64,000 nt of DNA. Origin: Sipunculus nudus (Eukaryota > Annelida > Sipuncula > Golfingiida > Sipunculidae). The stretch is from contig CM049311.1 in NCBI GenBank assembly GCA_026874595.1, positions 13,979,676-14,043,675 on the forward strand. Reading direction: 5' to 3'. Below the pieces are notes generated by a model. It saw only the letters and a list, made by a program, of their open reading frames with translations, was not told where the DNA came from and did no database searches. Position numbers and translations under genes: made by a program. Each line of letters starts with the position of its first letter. Position 1 is the stretch's first letter. Below, piece after piece: positions 43,001 to 58,000 of this stretch.

Positions 43001-46000
43001 GTCTTCAGCTTCATTTTCACCTTTTCTTTATAGGTATATCTTGATGTTACATTGTATATAGTTGTGTATATTTCATTTGAGAAGAATTTATATAGGGTTT
43101 TACCCTGTTTTCTTATCCGCATTGCATGTTTGCAATAAGAATAATGTTTACAACAAATGACACAGTGTGGGATTTATACAAATCCTATAATAATTACAAA
43201 TACTAGTGTATTTTTTTCTGGTGCGATCGCGAAAATGGAACCATCGCAAACAGTTAAAAGTGAGGAAATCGTGAAATTTCAGCCTTGAGAATATGAAGCC
43301 AACCATATTTGTTTGCCAATACAGATACAAACCATAAATATGACCCATATATCAATAAATATAAAAATAACTACACTGATACAATACATACATCAAACAA
43401 TATTTTTAAGTACTAGTATTTATCTCTATAATGCAAACACATTAACCAAAGATGCAGTATGTACAAGCATGATACAAAATCATAATTGTACAATTTTATA
43501 TTACTTAAAGAAAACCAGATTTACAAAATAATGTTTAAGTACAGACCAAAACTTACCTTTTATTTCAAAACAATATGTGCATATTTAGAACTAAATTAAA
43601 TTACAGAAATTACAGTAAAGACCAAACTTTCATCTTTTACTCTTATTCCGTGACAACCTGTGCACAAGAACTACAACAGTACAGTTGAAGAATTTCAAAT
43701 ATGAAGTGGGGTCTTACATTTTCTTTATCCATTTGTTCACTCCTTTTCTTGCCTTGGGGTGGTTTCTTCCCCACAGTGGTACTGGGGCTCTCCCTGGGGG
43801 TCTGTGGGGTGTAACCTCCCGCCTTCCTCAGGTTTGACTGCCTCTGGACATAAGCATTCACGTAAGACTGAAGAGCGGGCAGAGTCAGGATCTGTTCAGC
43901 AGATGGTCGACCATCAGCACTCACTCTCAGCAAGACAGAAACGAGATCATCAACCAGGGACCCGTAATGTCTAAAAGAGGGGAAACCAATGGTTACTCAT
44001 AATAAATTTTCTAAATTCAAGTTTATCTATTCAAATTTATTTCAAGTTGGCACATCAGCAGTGTTGTTTAAGTGAAACATGATGCAAATAAGATTTACGT
44101 TAAGGGATACAGTGGTTACAAGAACATGGTGAAAATTAGACCATAGTATATGTGCTTTTTATTACATGCACTGATATTGACTGCAGGCTTGTAATGGGCT
44201 TGCCTTCTCACTTCAAGGCAAATCCTCTCCTCGCCTTATGTGATAAATGTTTGAAGCAGTTCTTAAATAATTAAATGCCTGCCCTTCCCTACATATCTGC
44301 TAATGAATTTTCGAGACATTTTTTCACACTAATAGCCATCATAGCCATCCTTTAATATGCTTATTGGACTTGAGACTATAAGGGACAAAACACATTCTGT
44401 TTTAGGCTGATAAAATTTTCTCACTTTTCCCTATTTCAAGCATTTTTTTCAAATTCCTTTTTTTCTCTGTCTTTGCAGGAAAAAGGGAACTCCTTATTTC
44501 CACATTTTCTAGATTATGTTTGTTCAGATAAACGGTTGTAAATCAAATATTACTGTATAATTATTCCTTAATAGGTTTCTTCAGGCTTAATCATTAAGAT
44601 GATACATACTTAATGAAACCAAATATGAATTTAAACAGACTTATAGACAAAATATAAATGTGTTTTTGCAAGGGATACTACCTTAAGACTTCAATAAAAA
44701 AATATTTTCAGATAAAATGGCATTTTGATAACCTATGCTACTTTTCATAATATACATGTTCCAAAATTAATAATAATATCAATACTACTACTACTAATAT
44801 TTTATTGCTGAATCATATAATGAATAGATGCGGATGAAATGTGATTAATCATTCAAGGTGAATTAGGAAAAAACAAGTGGCCCATGGGTCATGACGCTCA
44901 GCTGCCAAGCATGACCTGTGACATCATGGACTGAGATTCACAACTTCCAGTCAAATTTTGAAGAACCAATTTGCCAATTTGTTGAAAATTTTCTATGACA
45001 ACAGAAATATATATCACCTATGTCTTGTTAAAACACAGTGAATTGATGGTCTGAGGAAAATGCATGATTGTTAAGCTGTCAGGAACTATTCCAACAGCTT
45101 GCTTGAAACCTGTCAGTCTCAAAAGGAACACCACAAAGGGCAAATATAAGATCAAAATATATAGCAAAAATCAAGGAAATACATGCAAGAATTATTGAGA
45201 AAAATGTGCTTCTGTATGAATTTTTATTCAATACAAGCCAACTGTACTGCACTTTTATAAATGATGGTAATATTTATTCAGAAATATTTGACCCAATCCT
45301 TTACAAGATTACATAAATATACATCCAACTGCATTCACTTTAACTGTTCTTGAGATAATATGATCAAAAGGAATTAAAAGATGGTTGCCTGGTGGCCATA
45401 TTGGACTTCTGACAAGTCTGAAATCAGACAACAAACATTCTCTAAATCGGACCAAACACTAAAGAAAAATTACTGAAACTGCCCTGAAGAAAGAATTTCT
45501 AAGATGGCTAACTGGCAGACATAATGGATTTCTGACAAGTATGACATTTGATATCCCACATTCTCCAATAAGAGACCAAACTTGGGGCAAATTATCCAGT
45601 AATAAATGCCCAAAATAATTCAAAAGGCATGTCCAGGCCCTCATATCAGATTAATAGATATGCAATTGTAAAAAGTGTAAGTCCAATATTTTTATTATCA
45701 CTCTGCTTTTCAATGGGGTCAGCAGGGTAGGTAAACTGCCAAACCTGAAAGAAAAGAAATGCAGAAAGCTCGACTAAGAGTCTTGAAATAAAACAAAAAG
45801 CCATCCTAAATCAAGGTACACATCCACATATTATGAGAACAAACACTTGCTTTTATATATGGTGATATATATTAAAATATTCAGATATCTAGGAAACTAA
45901 GTTTATTGCTAGGATTCCATAAAATAAACTGCAAAATGTTCCCATTATCTTATAAATCAGTAGCTAAACCTTAATACTATACTCTCATAGTCTTAATGCC

Positions 46001-49000
46001 TGGCTGAAGTATTCTGACAACAGTGTTTTTGTTATGAAGTAACGAGTTACTTATCACTGAGCCTTATCACTTAATAGGCTGATACAAAAGGGAGTCATAT
46101 GTCACCAGTGTCACTCACAATTACAGCCACACAGGGAGATGTACCAGCTGGCGTGGGATGGTTATATATACAAGAAAAATAGAGATGGTCTATAAAATAA
46201 GTAATTGTGAACATCCCTGACCTATGACCTTGGCCTTTTGCCCATATATCAACTGGATTCTTTCTAAATGATGGGTAACTACTGACCACTTAAATCTGGT
46301 GTAATTACTTGGCAACCAATGGGTGAATAACTTTGACCTGCAACCTTTAACCTGCTGACCAGCTGACCCCAAAATCAATAAGTTATTTATTCAAGCAAAA
46401 AGACCGATAAATATGAAGTTTGAGTCAAACTGAGTGATGCATAGATGTGGCATATGTGAAAGACTGAAGGTTTGGGTTGAACAGTTACACTTGAAATATG
46501 CTCACAAGCATTTAGAACAATTAAATATTGTGACCTTGACCTTTGACTTTTCGACCTCAACATCAATAGGCTTCTTCCCTTATTGGTAGGTAAGCCATAT
46601 ATGACAGATGGAAGGTACAAATTGAAAAGTTTGCCTGAAAATGACTCCAAACAAGAAGTGGGTGCTGTGAACTTGACCTTTGACCTCAAAATCAACAGGT
46701 CTTTTCCCCTGTTGGCAGAGAAGAGATATCAGTGCTGGAAGGTTTGGAATGAAAAGTCTAGCTTGAAATGTGTCCACTACCTTTTCAAAGAAGTGGATCC
46801 TGTGACCCTGACCTTTGACCTTGTGACCTCAAAATCTATAGGATTCTTCTCCAACTTAGTATGTGAGCTATATGTGAAAGATCAAAGAATTGGGATGAAA
46901 GGGTTGGCTTAAAATGCATCCACAGGCTTTTCAAAGAAGAGGCTCCTGTGACCTTGACCTTTGACCTTTTGACCTAAAAAAAATTATGTTTCTTCCCCTG
47001 TTGGTAGGCGAGCTGTATGTGAAAGATGGAAGGTTTGGGATGAAAATTTTGTCTCAAAGAGTTATTTCTGGGGGGTGCAAACACACCCCATAACTTCGAG
47101 AATATAGGTCGCAGTGACCTTATTTCAGGTTTGCAAGGAGATCTTTTTATAACCTCTAAGACTGCATAGGGTTCATGGCCCTAGCCCCTACGGTTACGAT
47201 TTGTGCCCTGCTAACGGACGGACAGCCGGCCGGACGGACGGACAGACGGAAGGACGCTGGACAAAGACCCATCGCTATAGCCCAGCATGACTGAAAGTCA
47301 GCTGAGCTTAAAACCATAAATATTAAATTCATGTATTCAACTTACCTGTTCCTGTTCTCCCTTTCTGTGTTATCTCCTGGTTTAAGTCCTGTCTCCTGTC
47401 TAGCTGTCTGACCATATGACTCTCTCTTACTGCCCATTCAGGGTTGGCCCCCTATTTTTAATACTAACCCAGCTCACCTCACCTAACTAACAGCTTTATC
47501 ACACCTCACATTAATATATAATCACCAAATTGGTATTGTTTGTCCCATGTGTCAATTACACTCTTTTGTTCAGGTCTGATGCCTTCCTAATTAACTGTTA
47601 TCTAAAAGCAATTACTGGCGGAAGATCACTGGATGATTACATAATGGTAAATTAACAAAGTCAAACTTTGCATGGTTGAATGATCATACATGCACCTAAT
47701 AATTGGTTCAGAATTATGTGTTCCCTCACTGATACTTACCCTGGAATAGGCTTGAATCTGGCTTGTAAGATAAGACACACCAATGCACTGAAGTCTGCTG
47801 CCTGGAACGGGGGCAGGAGAGTTGCCAACTCATACAACACACAACCGGTAGCCCACATGTCACTCTTATGATTATAACTGTGATTGTCAAGGATTTTCTA
47901 TACTCTGATTATACTTTATTTCAATAGACTTGCAGTCCTGTCATCACTTTATATATGACTATAAAGAACACTCCTCAATGTTGAGGCTTCATTATTCCTA
48001 ATGAAACAAAACTATAAAACCTGGATGTATATATTTATGGTGTATAGAATTTAGATATCTATATAATGTATACATTCTATAGGACAAATCATGGACTGTG
48101 TACATTCCATGGCCAGGGTAATGGAATATGAGTTTACCCTGGTATCAGTACTCTTGTTGAGTGAGTGAAAAAAATAGTAAAGCAGACTTTTTTAATAAAA
48201 CATTTATTTAAATAACAAATTTTCAGTTTGTGTGTGATACAGTGTGTCATAAAATGTGTCAAAGTGTAGAGAGTAGTAATAAATATCATTAATTCTTGAG
48301 ATCTGTCATGTCATTAATGTGTCAACAATATATCAGCTTTGCAGGCTTCTAAATTTTTATGGAGCACTGATGAGGAACCAGATCATGCATTTAGGAGTAA
48401 CCTTTCTACATTTTATGGCCTGTGTCATTGAATGTACACATTCTATTACTTAACTCATGGAATGTACACATTCTATAACCATAGTCCATAGAACGTACAA
48501 ATTCTATAGTAAGCTAAAATCTATATGACAGTCTATATAAATATGTATATATATATTATTTAATTTGTTGTTTTAAACAGACTTCACAAATGGTTACCCT
48601 ATATAATACAAGGTACTCCTCATGGCTTGGATTTTGGCATTTGGTAGTCTATAGGGATGAGGGAAATAGTAGCAGGACTGTTCTCTGGATTTGCAGTCTG
48701 AGGTAGCCAGGTTGTGTGCTCCAGACAAGAGTCCAGCCTAAGCAGGGAAACGATGGAGGACACTCAGGAAACCACCAACCTTTGACAGGACACAACAACC
48801 CACTGCCCTAGTCACAACAGGAACTGAACCCAGATCACCCGCAGAGAGAGCCCAGCATGTTACCACTCAACTGTCCAGGGGTGAATCACTTTTGTTTCTT
48901 GGGCTGTGCCTATACAATAATGCAGCAATACATTACGATACAAAGTAAAATATGGGATAGGTATCATATATAAATTGTCTTGTATCAATTTACTGACTAT

Positions 49001-52000
49001 ATATTTTGGATCATCTTATAGAGGCAACCAACAACATGAAATTGATTGTTTCAAAGCACCATAAAAGTCCTAAAAGGTATCTGCATTGCCCTATATATAT
49101 GATGGCATGTTATTATTTGGAAATTAATTTTATTTCTACACTACAGTTTGGATATACTTTATAAGTATATGAGGGAATTCTATGAGAAATGTCATCTTTT
49201 AAAGGACAATGAAGAATACAGACTCTAAATGTATTGTAAACTTTAAATTACCTTATATGTATAGTATCATGAAAGAAGTATTGCGATACCCACGGTATTG
49301 CAAGTAAAGGTACCATTACAACCCTATTTGTTTGAATATTTTCATATGAAGCAACATTAAAATGTAAAGCCCAATCCTCCCTACATGAAGAAAATTATGA
49401 CTGAATGACAGATTGTCAAGGATTTACATATTTATACTCTATTTGGGCTAAATGTAACACCTGGATTCAAATATCATAAAAGCAAATTAAATTGCCATAG
49501 CTGAGTTATGACCTACAACTGATCACCTAAAAATTTTGTACATTTATAATTTATAGTACTTCTTTAATTCTGAATATATGCAGGACTGGCTCTGAAAAAA
49601 ATGTACATGTGACCATGCTAAATAATATATGTAAACAACAAGGCTTCTACAAGTCCATTATCAACTTCATGATATATACCATAGATTCTTTATCTAAAGC
49701 CGCATGTCTATTATAAGCCACACCCAGACTTTCCCGTTCCCTGTTTGTGATGTGCTTAGAAAAGCAAATTCTGGAAAAACCCTCTCTTTAAAGCCGAACC
49801 TTGACTTCCTGGCTGATGGGCCGATCCCAACTTGAGCCATTAAAGTAAATCCTGCAGGTTTGCTGGTCCGTGACATTATAAAAAAACAAATGATGATAAA
49901 TTAAATAAATTAAATGAAGTAGTTAATGAATGTAATCGAAATTAAACAAATACCTACATCTGCTATCCTTTTTTATAACTTTTCGGGCTACGCGACCATA
50001 AAATATAACATCGACCAGTTTACTGTTACTGATTTGATTGAAGACGTCAGTGCGGTCTGAGCGATCAGCCGAGTTATACCCACATGGTAAAGCCTTGACA
50101 TGACTAAATAAACAGGCGCAACTTGACATTCCGACCCTTAACAATCCGAAAACCTTGCAATCTGACTGTATTTGGTAAAAAACGAACGGAAACCACAGAA
50201 ATTAGCCTTGAAAAACCGACAGCCTTGGATTCCGACTCCGACATTGTTTTCCCAACACAAACAAGGATACCGACGTATTTTCTGACTTGATGAATCTGAC
50301 TAGTAAATTTTCCTTTGATGTCAGTCGTCAGGCTTGTGTACACAGCACCCTGGTCAATTAGGCGTGAAATCCAGCGATGTGTTTTGTTCTTACCATAGAC
50401 AAGAGCCAGTTATTGAGTAAATTTGGCTCACTTATTAAGTCAGTTTGGATCTGTATGTGGCAGACATGAACTTCTCTCTTACGAAAAACAACAGATTGGA
50501 TCAGGGAATACTATATTATAAGGAATGTCTTTAAGAGATATAATGAAATATTTGAATGTGAAAATGCTCAGTATTGTCATGCAAGGCTGACTCATAAAAA
50601 TACTATAGACAAAGTGTGTATAGATCTGATGCAAATTAATTCAAAAGCAATATACAAATTCTTTGTTGAGAAGCAAACTGTTCAACCTTTATCAAAAAGT
50701 AAATGGATTAAATCATTTGGATTAGATAAGGATACTTTTTGTTTCAGAGATATATACATACGCAAAGTACAGCGAGAACCGATCGCTAGATTAGCGGACT
50801 TCAATTATAAATTATTACAAATTTTATTGGTTACAAATTCATCATTGTTCAAGTGGAAAAGGAGTATATCTGAAAATTGTGAGTTGTGTAATGTCAAAGA
50901 GGATGTTGAACATATGCTCTATACGTGTTGTTTAAACAAATGCATTTGGAGAAAATTTGAAACCTGTTTTAAATGTAAATTGAGTTGGAAGATATTTGTG
51001 GTAGGATATTCATCGGAAAATCATTTCTTGAACTGTATTGAAGAGAGTATATCTTTTATTATGTGGTCACTGTACAAGTTCAAAATCAAGTGTAAAATGA
51101 AATATATCTATCCTTCTGCAGAGGGATTGATTGGATATATAAAGTATGATTTAAAAAGTTATCTAAACACAAGATTTGTAAAGAAGTATAAAGAAAAACA
51201 AGTGAAATTAGGCCAGCTGTTTCATATGTTGTAAAGATAAAGATATATTGCACACTGCATGTAAGTCCTTATAAATATATGTTATGTCTATCCACTTCCT
51301 TTACCTGCCGGGGGAAGATTGGAGTAATGGAAATGGCAGAATAGAAATGAATAAAGATATTTTAAAAAAAAAAAATAAATAAAATAAAAAAAAAAAAAAA
51401 AAACTTCTCCGGAAGTGAACGAGGTCAGGGACCTTATCCAGGCACTCAACAGCCCTGACCACAGGAAGGCTGAGGAATACCTCAGTAGTTGAAAATGATA
51501 GAAAACAAGGGACCCATGGGTCACGGCGTTCAGCTTAAGTTTGAAATTTTGCAAATGCAAAATATTCTATTTTAATGTTTTTATTTATATAAGCTGTTCA
51601 GAAGCTAAGAGGAAAGAGGCCCTCCTACTTGGTTATAGTAAAGTTCTAAATATATGATTGCAAACTAATACTCTGACAAGACTGTCATGAAGAAAAACAG
51701 TAAAAGTTTTGTGATACTGTGATGCATATGAAAAATTTACAGATGGACAGGCCAGTGGACAGAATGGACTAATACCTTTATTTCACTTTCAAGGGAATAA
51801 TGCATTTAAGTTTATATATAAGCCTATTATTTAAGCGTATCAACTTTTTCCATTAAAATAGTTTTTATCTGATTATTTTTTTTTATTCACAAGTTTTATA
51901 AATTTGTATAAAAAACACTGAAAATATAAGTTAAAATATTAGAATTCTAGGTTGCAATCATTATATATCCAGAGTGTAGCTCATATTGGGTCATATAATG

Positions 52001-55000
52001 CATACACATATATTTTTATTATTTTCAAATCACAAATGTTTAAACTGAATTTAAAAGAAAATAATGCCACAACATGGCATCTACAAGATTATTCCTTGAA
52101 TCACTATTAAAAAGTTTTGCACATTGGAGTTTTCAGTACATGCTTAATCTTATTCACCGAAATAAAATAAAAGATTCAGTAAATTTGGTAAAATAAAAAC
52201 ATCTTTTCAAATAAAGTATACAAACTGTTGGTTGAATGAGGGACAAACAAAATCATTATGCTAATTACAATCTAGGCTTTAATTTATTAATGGAATTAAT
52301 AGTCAATTTCACACCTGGTGAATTTTTTACTCTTCTCCAGTAAGGAATGACTTATCTGATGAACATCCACACTTTCATAGCAATACACCACTTTGTGGAC
52401 ACAATTAAATGTGCACTTTAATCAGTGTAACCCTGGTGGTAAATACAAAATCTAAAATGTAGCACTGTATAGCCAAGAATAAAATGAAATACAGAAAATT
52501 ATAACATTCATCTAGTTAATGCACCATCTAGGGGGGGGGGGTGTGCAGGGCAGAGGGGAAGCCTGCTAGTAGTGGCCAAGCTGAGCCAAGGCAAGCAGCC
52601 TGGGGTGGGTAACATAATGCAAGTGAAGGCTGTACTACTAGGTGGGCTAGATGTAAACAACACTTGACATGGTGTATGAAAACTTGAATAAAAGGTACTC
52701 TTTTCAATCATTTCCTTTGAAATTTTAGATTTTAAAAGATTAAATCCTTATGTATATATGCTGTGAAAATTAAATCAACAGTGCTTACAGAGAAAAACGT
52801 GCCATTGCCAAAGTTGGACAAAATTTAAGGTATTGGTTTTTTATTTATGCTAATAACTTGAAAAATTTGCAAAATTCAAACCTAATTTTGGGTAAACTTA
52901 ATTGAATCTTGATTAAATAAAGTTATATTCCTGAAAAAAAGTCTCTAGCTTCAGCAATTCTCATCTTAGGTGAGTAAATATATTTCTTGATTTTTTAAAA
53001 AGAGCATTATGTTTGGGCCCATAATTTTAAAAAAAATACACAATACTGACATAATTTCTGGCATGTGCATAGCGAATGTATAGAAAAATATGTATATTAT
53101 ATATGATCAAAGTCAGATCAGTGGTTTTGATATTAGGCAGTCTTAAAGTGTAACAATGGGTTTTTAATGGAAAAAATGAAGTTTTTCATTAATATCTCAA
53201 AGGAATTAAGTCCTAGTGACCAAATTCTTGGCATGATAGGGGATTTTGGAGACATCTAACTGTATGCCAAATTTAAGGAACTTAGAGCTGAAGCTTGGGA
53301 GCTGAGCTCTAGCAAACTGCAAAACACCAGCTTGATGTAAACAATATGTGACATGGTGATTGAAAACTTGAATAAAATCTACAGTTCTTGATCAACTGGT
53401 TTCAAATTTTTGGTACTAACAGTAAATAAAATAAAAACAATAAAAACATCCTTTGAAAATAAAATCCACAGCAGTTACAGGAAAAAAATGTGCCATGGTC
53501 AAATTGGGCAAAATTTAAGGTACCAATTTTTTATTTTTGCTAATATTTTAAAAAATTTATAAGATTTTTAAAAATTTATAAGATTTTTATCTAATTATGG
53601 GTATACAATTTAATTTTGATTAATAAAATATTACTGGGAAAAAAGTGCTTAGCTTTAACAAATTTTGTGTAAAGTGATCAAATTTCTTTCCTGATTATTT
53701 ACAAAATGCATTATGTTTAGGTCCATAACTTTGGGGGGTTTGCAAAGACCCAGTTTTTGGCTTGGTAGGAGATCTTGGGGACATCTAACATTATGCTGAA
53801 TTTTGGATTCCTAGGTCTTATGGTTTCAAAACTTGCCACATCTACGGATGGACAGACGGATGGACGATGGACAGACGGACGGACGACGGACAATGGACCA
53901 CGACTGTAGCTCAGATGACTTATAGTCAGCTGAGCTGAAATGTGCTTCTCCTCTAAATTAGCATTTAATACCACTGATCCTAGTTGGATAAATATATTTC
54001 TAGAGTCCTTCTTTGATGCAGTCAGATATTTGTTAAAATAAATATAATGAAAGGGAGTTTCTTTACTTAAGCAAATACAACATACAACCCTCACACAGGT
54101 CACTCAAGAGTAATTCAACACATCAAGCTGGAGAAGTATTTGAAAATTTTGACTTCTCTAAGATACAAAATACAATATTGCCATAAGAGGAACACTCACA
54201 CACATTGAAGGTATTAACTGCTGTTTAGAGTCTTTGTGAGAGCTTTCATAAGATTGCACTCAAAACTTTATATTCAGTCCCTACTAGTACTTTCAAACAT
54301 CACTATGAACTCATTATGCTTAAATGTGTGCTAAAGTTCTCATATGACATGGGAAAGTAGTGGTTTTCTCCCCCAAAAAGTTATATTACCTATATCCAAA
54401 TGCCAAAAACAATACATATAATTAACAAATTACCCAATATGAGTGGAGTGGTAGGATTGCTACAATTTTGTCCATACCTGATAATATCTTCAGTTTAAGC
54501 ATATGGTCCATCAGGAGGAATTATGTTTTTGCCACTGATTATACGTCTTTCACATTTTGACATGTGTGGCCAACAATATGTGTAAATGCCATCCAGCCTC
54601 TGTGTTCAATCTATTTAATTGTTGATTTAAACAGCTATGGCTAAATACAGCCCATATGACTAAAATTCACAAGCTTAGCATACTGAAAATGTGGCAGCTC
54701 TTAGTTTATTTTTGGCAAGTGTTTTTGAAAATAGTGTTGAAATGAAGGTTGTCATTAATACATGCACTGGTTTTCAATGTAGATTTTAAGACAGCCTTGA
54801 GATAAAGATGGTCTTAAAAAGTGTTGGTTTCAATATCCAAGACTAATACGAAAGGTATAATAAAGTTTCTGTGTTAAAAGGATACGGCAGTTGTTTACAT
54901 ATTTCTGGGCTGAGATAGTATGGGGTCCCTACAGCAGTCATGGCGTAGTCCTCGTTACCCTGAAGAACCCGAGCAATGCCAAAGTCTCCGAGCTTCACGG

Positions 55001-58000
55001 TGTTGTCTCTCGTCAGAAACAGGTTCTGCGTCTTCAGGTCTGGAATAGAAAATCATTGAGTCTTGAACATTTATAATACAGGAACACCATGTCGTAAATA
55101 CCGATGCCAAACCACAAAAAGTGGTCATGCTGGCAAAGTAGAAGTGTTAGATGCCCATTTAAGCCCAAACCCCACTGCTGAGCAGCTAATGTAACTGTTC
55201 TTACTTGGCATTCGTGAAGTACAATATAAATGCAGGAAAATTTTAAATATAAAAAATAGGTACCACTCTCAGTTGTGTTCACCATAAAGTTAATTGTGAA
55301 AAAGCACTGAAAGAATATATATAAAAAGCATACAAAGTTTCAGGACAATCCATGCTGCTGAGAAATTGCTGTAAACTGAAAGTCTCAAAAATATAAGTAA
55401 AAATCCATAAAAATTTATAAGATGTATGTAGCCCCATCAGTGTTTGACAGTTAAGGTCAACATCATCAGAAAATACCTGAAATTTGGAGACATTTTTTTA
55501 CCTGTTGCTTCTATGAATTACACAATTCTGAACTACATGCTTGAATTCTGAACTAAATACAAGCGTGTATATGCAAAGTTTAAGTAAAATGCTTCATATA
55601 TAAATCTTATAATATTTTGCATTGAACAAGATTATTTATAACATAGAACACATTATTAAGAAAGTGAATCTAATACACATCAATTTTTATTTTACAAACA
55701 ATGTTCTGCCCAACTTACCTCTGTGTAAAATATTTTGGCTGTGGATGTATCGCAGTCCAAAACAGATTTGTACAAACCAGTCCAGTATCACCTATAATAT
55801 CATACCACCCCAATAATAACACAAGTATCATAGTAATACAAGATTTATGATCATTATACATATTATTTATATATAAGTAATTTTCATATTTGTGGAAGGC
55901 TTTGTCTAAAATGGCAAAAATACCATGTGCACCTGTCTATAAAAAGAGGTATTGTCTCTTGATTTCTTTGGAAACACATTCTAGAAATAGCTATATTAAA
56001 AGCTGTTAATGCTCAGTACTTATACAACAGAAATGCTAACTACAGAATGGATGAAATGGGAAAATTAAATCTTCAGCTTTTCAATTTTTAACCTTGCCAT
56101 TTTGATAAATGCATGTTTTGATATTGTTTTTAAAGAGATTAGTTAGTTTCAATTAATTAAAACAAAAAATATTGATTAATTTGAACAAACATGGTGTATA
56201 CATTGTAACTGTGCTGAGTCTCTAGTAGCTTTAATTTCAAACTAGAATTTGTCAATAAAATAAAACTCTACAAGTATTGCCTACTACTGAAAACAGAGAA
56301 AGTATATTTACCTTTTCTTCAAAATAGTTGTTGTTTTGTTCTTTAATCCTCTTGTATAAATCACCTGGAAAAATGGAAAGCGGGAATGAGTGAAGAGATG
56401 AGAGAGGGAATGAGAATGAGAGAGAAAATGAGGATGAGAGATTAATGAGAGGGAATGAGGAAGAAAAAGAGAGAGACAGAGGGAATGAAAGAGAAGAAAG
56501 AATGTGAGAAAAAGGATGAGATAGAGAATGAAAACAAGAGATAGAGAGAGAATAAGAGAGGGAGAATGAGGACATTTGAGAGATAATTTGAGAAAAAGAG
56601 AGAGACAGAAGGAATGAAGGAGAATGTGACTGAATGAGAAAGAAAAGAATAAGAATGAGGGAGAGGGAATGAGAGAAGAGATGGAATAAGAGAGAAGAAA
56701 TGAGAATAAGAGAATGAGTATGAAAGAGAAATTGAGAATGAGAATGAGAGAGAATAAGAAGGAATGAGAATGAGAGAGAACATTAGAATGAGAGAGAATC
56801 AGAGGGAATGAAGAAGAAAAGAATGAGAATGAGGGAGAGGGAATAAGAAAAGAGATAGAATGAGAGATAAGGAATAAGAGAATGAGAATGAAAGAGAAAT
56901 TGAGAATGAGAGAATGAGAATGAGATTAAATGAGAATGAGAGAGAATGAGAAGGAATGAGAATGAGAGAGAAAATTAGAATGAGAGAGAATCAGAGGGAA
57001 TGAGGAAGAAAAGAGAGAATGAGAATGAGATAGAATGAGAATGAGATAAGGAGAAGGAATAAGAATGAGAGAGAATGATAATGTGAGAGAAAATTAGAAT
57101 TCACAAGAGAGAATCAGAGGGAATGAGGAAGAAAAGAGAGAGAGTGAGAATAAGAGAGAGGGAATGAGAATGAGAGAGAAAATTAGAATGAGGTGAGAGA
57201 ATGATAAAAAATTAGATTAAGAGGGAATGAGGAAGAAAAGAGAGACTGAGAATGAGAGAGGAATTTAGAGAAGAGATAGAATCAGAGAGAATGAATGAGA
57301 ATGAGAGAGTGAGTGAATAAAAGAAAGAATGAGGGAATGAGAATGAGTGGGAGAAAAATAGAGGGAATGAGAGAGAAAGAAAGAGAGAATTACAATTAGA
57401 GAGAGAATGGTCAGTGACAGAGATGAGAATCAGAGGGAGAATGAAAATGAGGATGAAAAAATGATAATGACAGGGAGAATGAGATAGAGAATGAGACTGA
57501 CAGGAGCGAGAGAGAGAGAATGAGAATCTAAGAGATAGAATGAAAGAGAATGTGTGAGAAAGTAATGTGAGACACAATGAGAGGGAGAAAGAGATGGGGA
57601 CAAAGGAAATGAGAAGGAATGAGAGAAAGAGAGGGAATGAGTGAGAAAGAGTGACAGAGAGAATGAGAATATATGAGAGAATGAGAATGAGAAAGAATAG
57701 AATGAGAGAGAGGGAATGAAAATCAGAATCAGAAAATAAGAGAGAAAGAATGAGAGAATGATGAGTGAGAATGAGAGAAAGAATGAGAGATGATGGGTAA
57801 GAGAAAATGAGAGAGGATGAGAGGGAATAAGAGAGACAGAGAGGGAATGAGAATGAGAGAGAATGACAATGAGCAAAATAATATAAATGAGAGAGATAAT
57901 GAGAATGAGAGAGAATGAGAGAGAAAATGATAATAACAGGGAGAATGAGGGGAAGAATGAGAATGATCAATAGAGAGAGACTCTGAATGAGAATGGCAGA

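Larger units (their letters stand above)
47878..54885 (-). other. NEK intron 4 (7 kb)
   Basis: No NEK exon is seen. It includes clustered TGTACA(C/T)ATTC near-palindromes (48065-48507), a truncated LINE (50470-51402), a poly(G) tract (52531-52541) and a two-copy ~680-bp repeat (52640-53950). Between them it is AT-rich. Confidence 0.65.

Noticed and set aside
46583-46912. 109-codon plus-strand ORF in NEK intron 5
   Set aside because: Spans several TGACCT-rich repeat units; no domain recognised.
57212-57970. 252-codon minus-strand ORF (the longest in the window)
   Set aside because: It is made almost only of Leu, Ser, Phe, His and Ile because it reads a CT-rich microsatellite-like tract. No start context, no domain.
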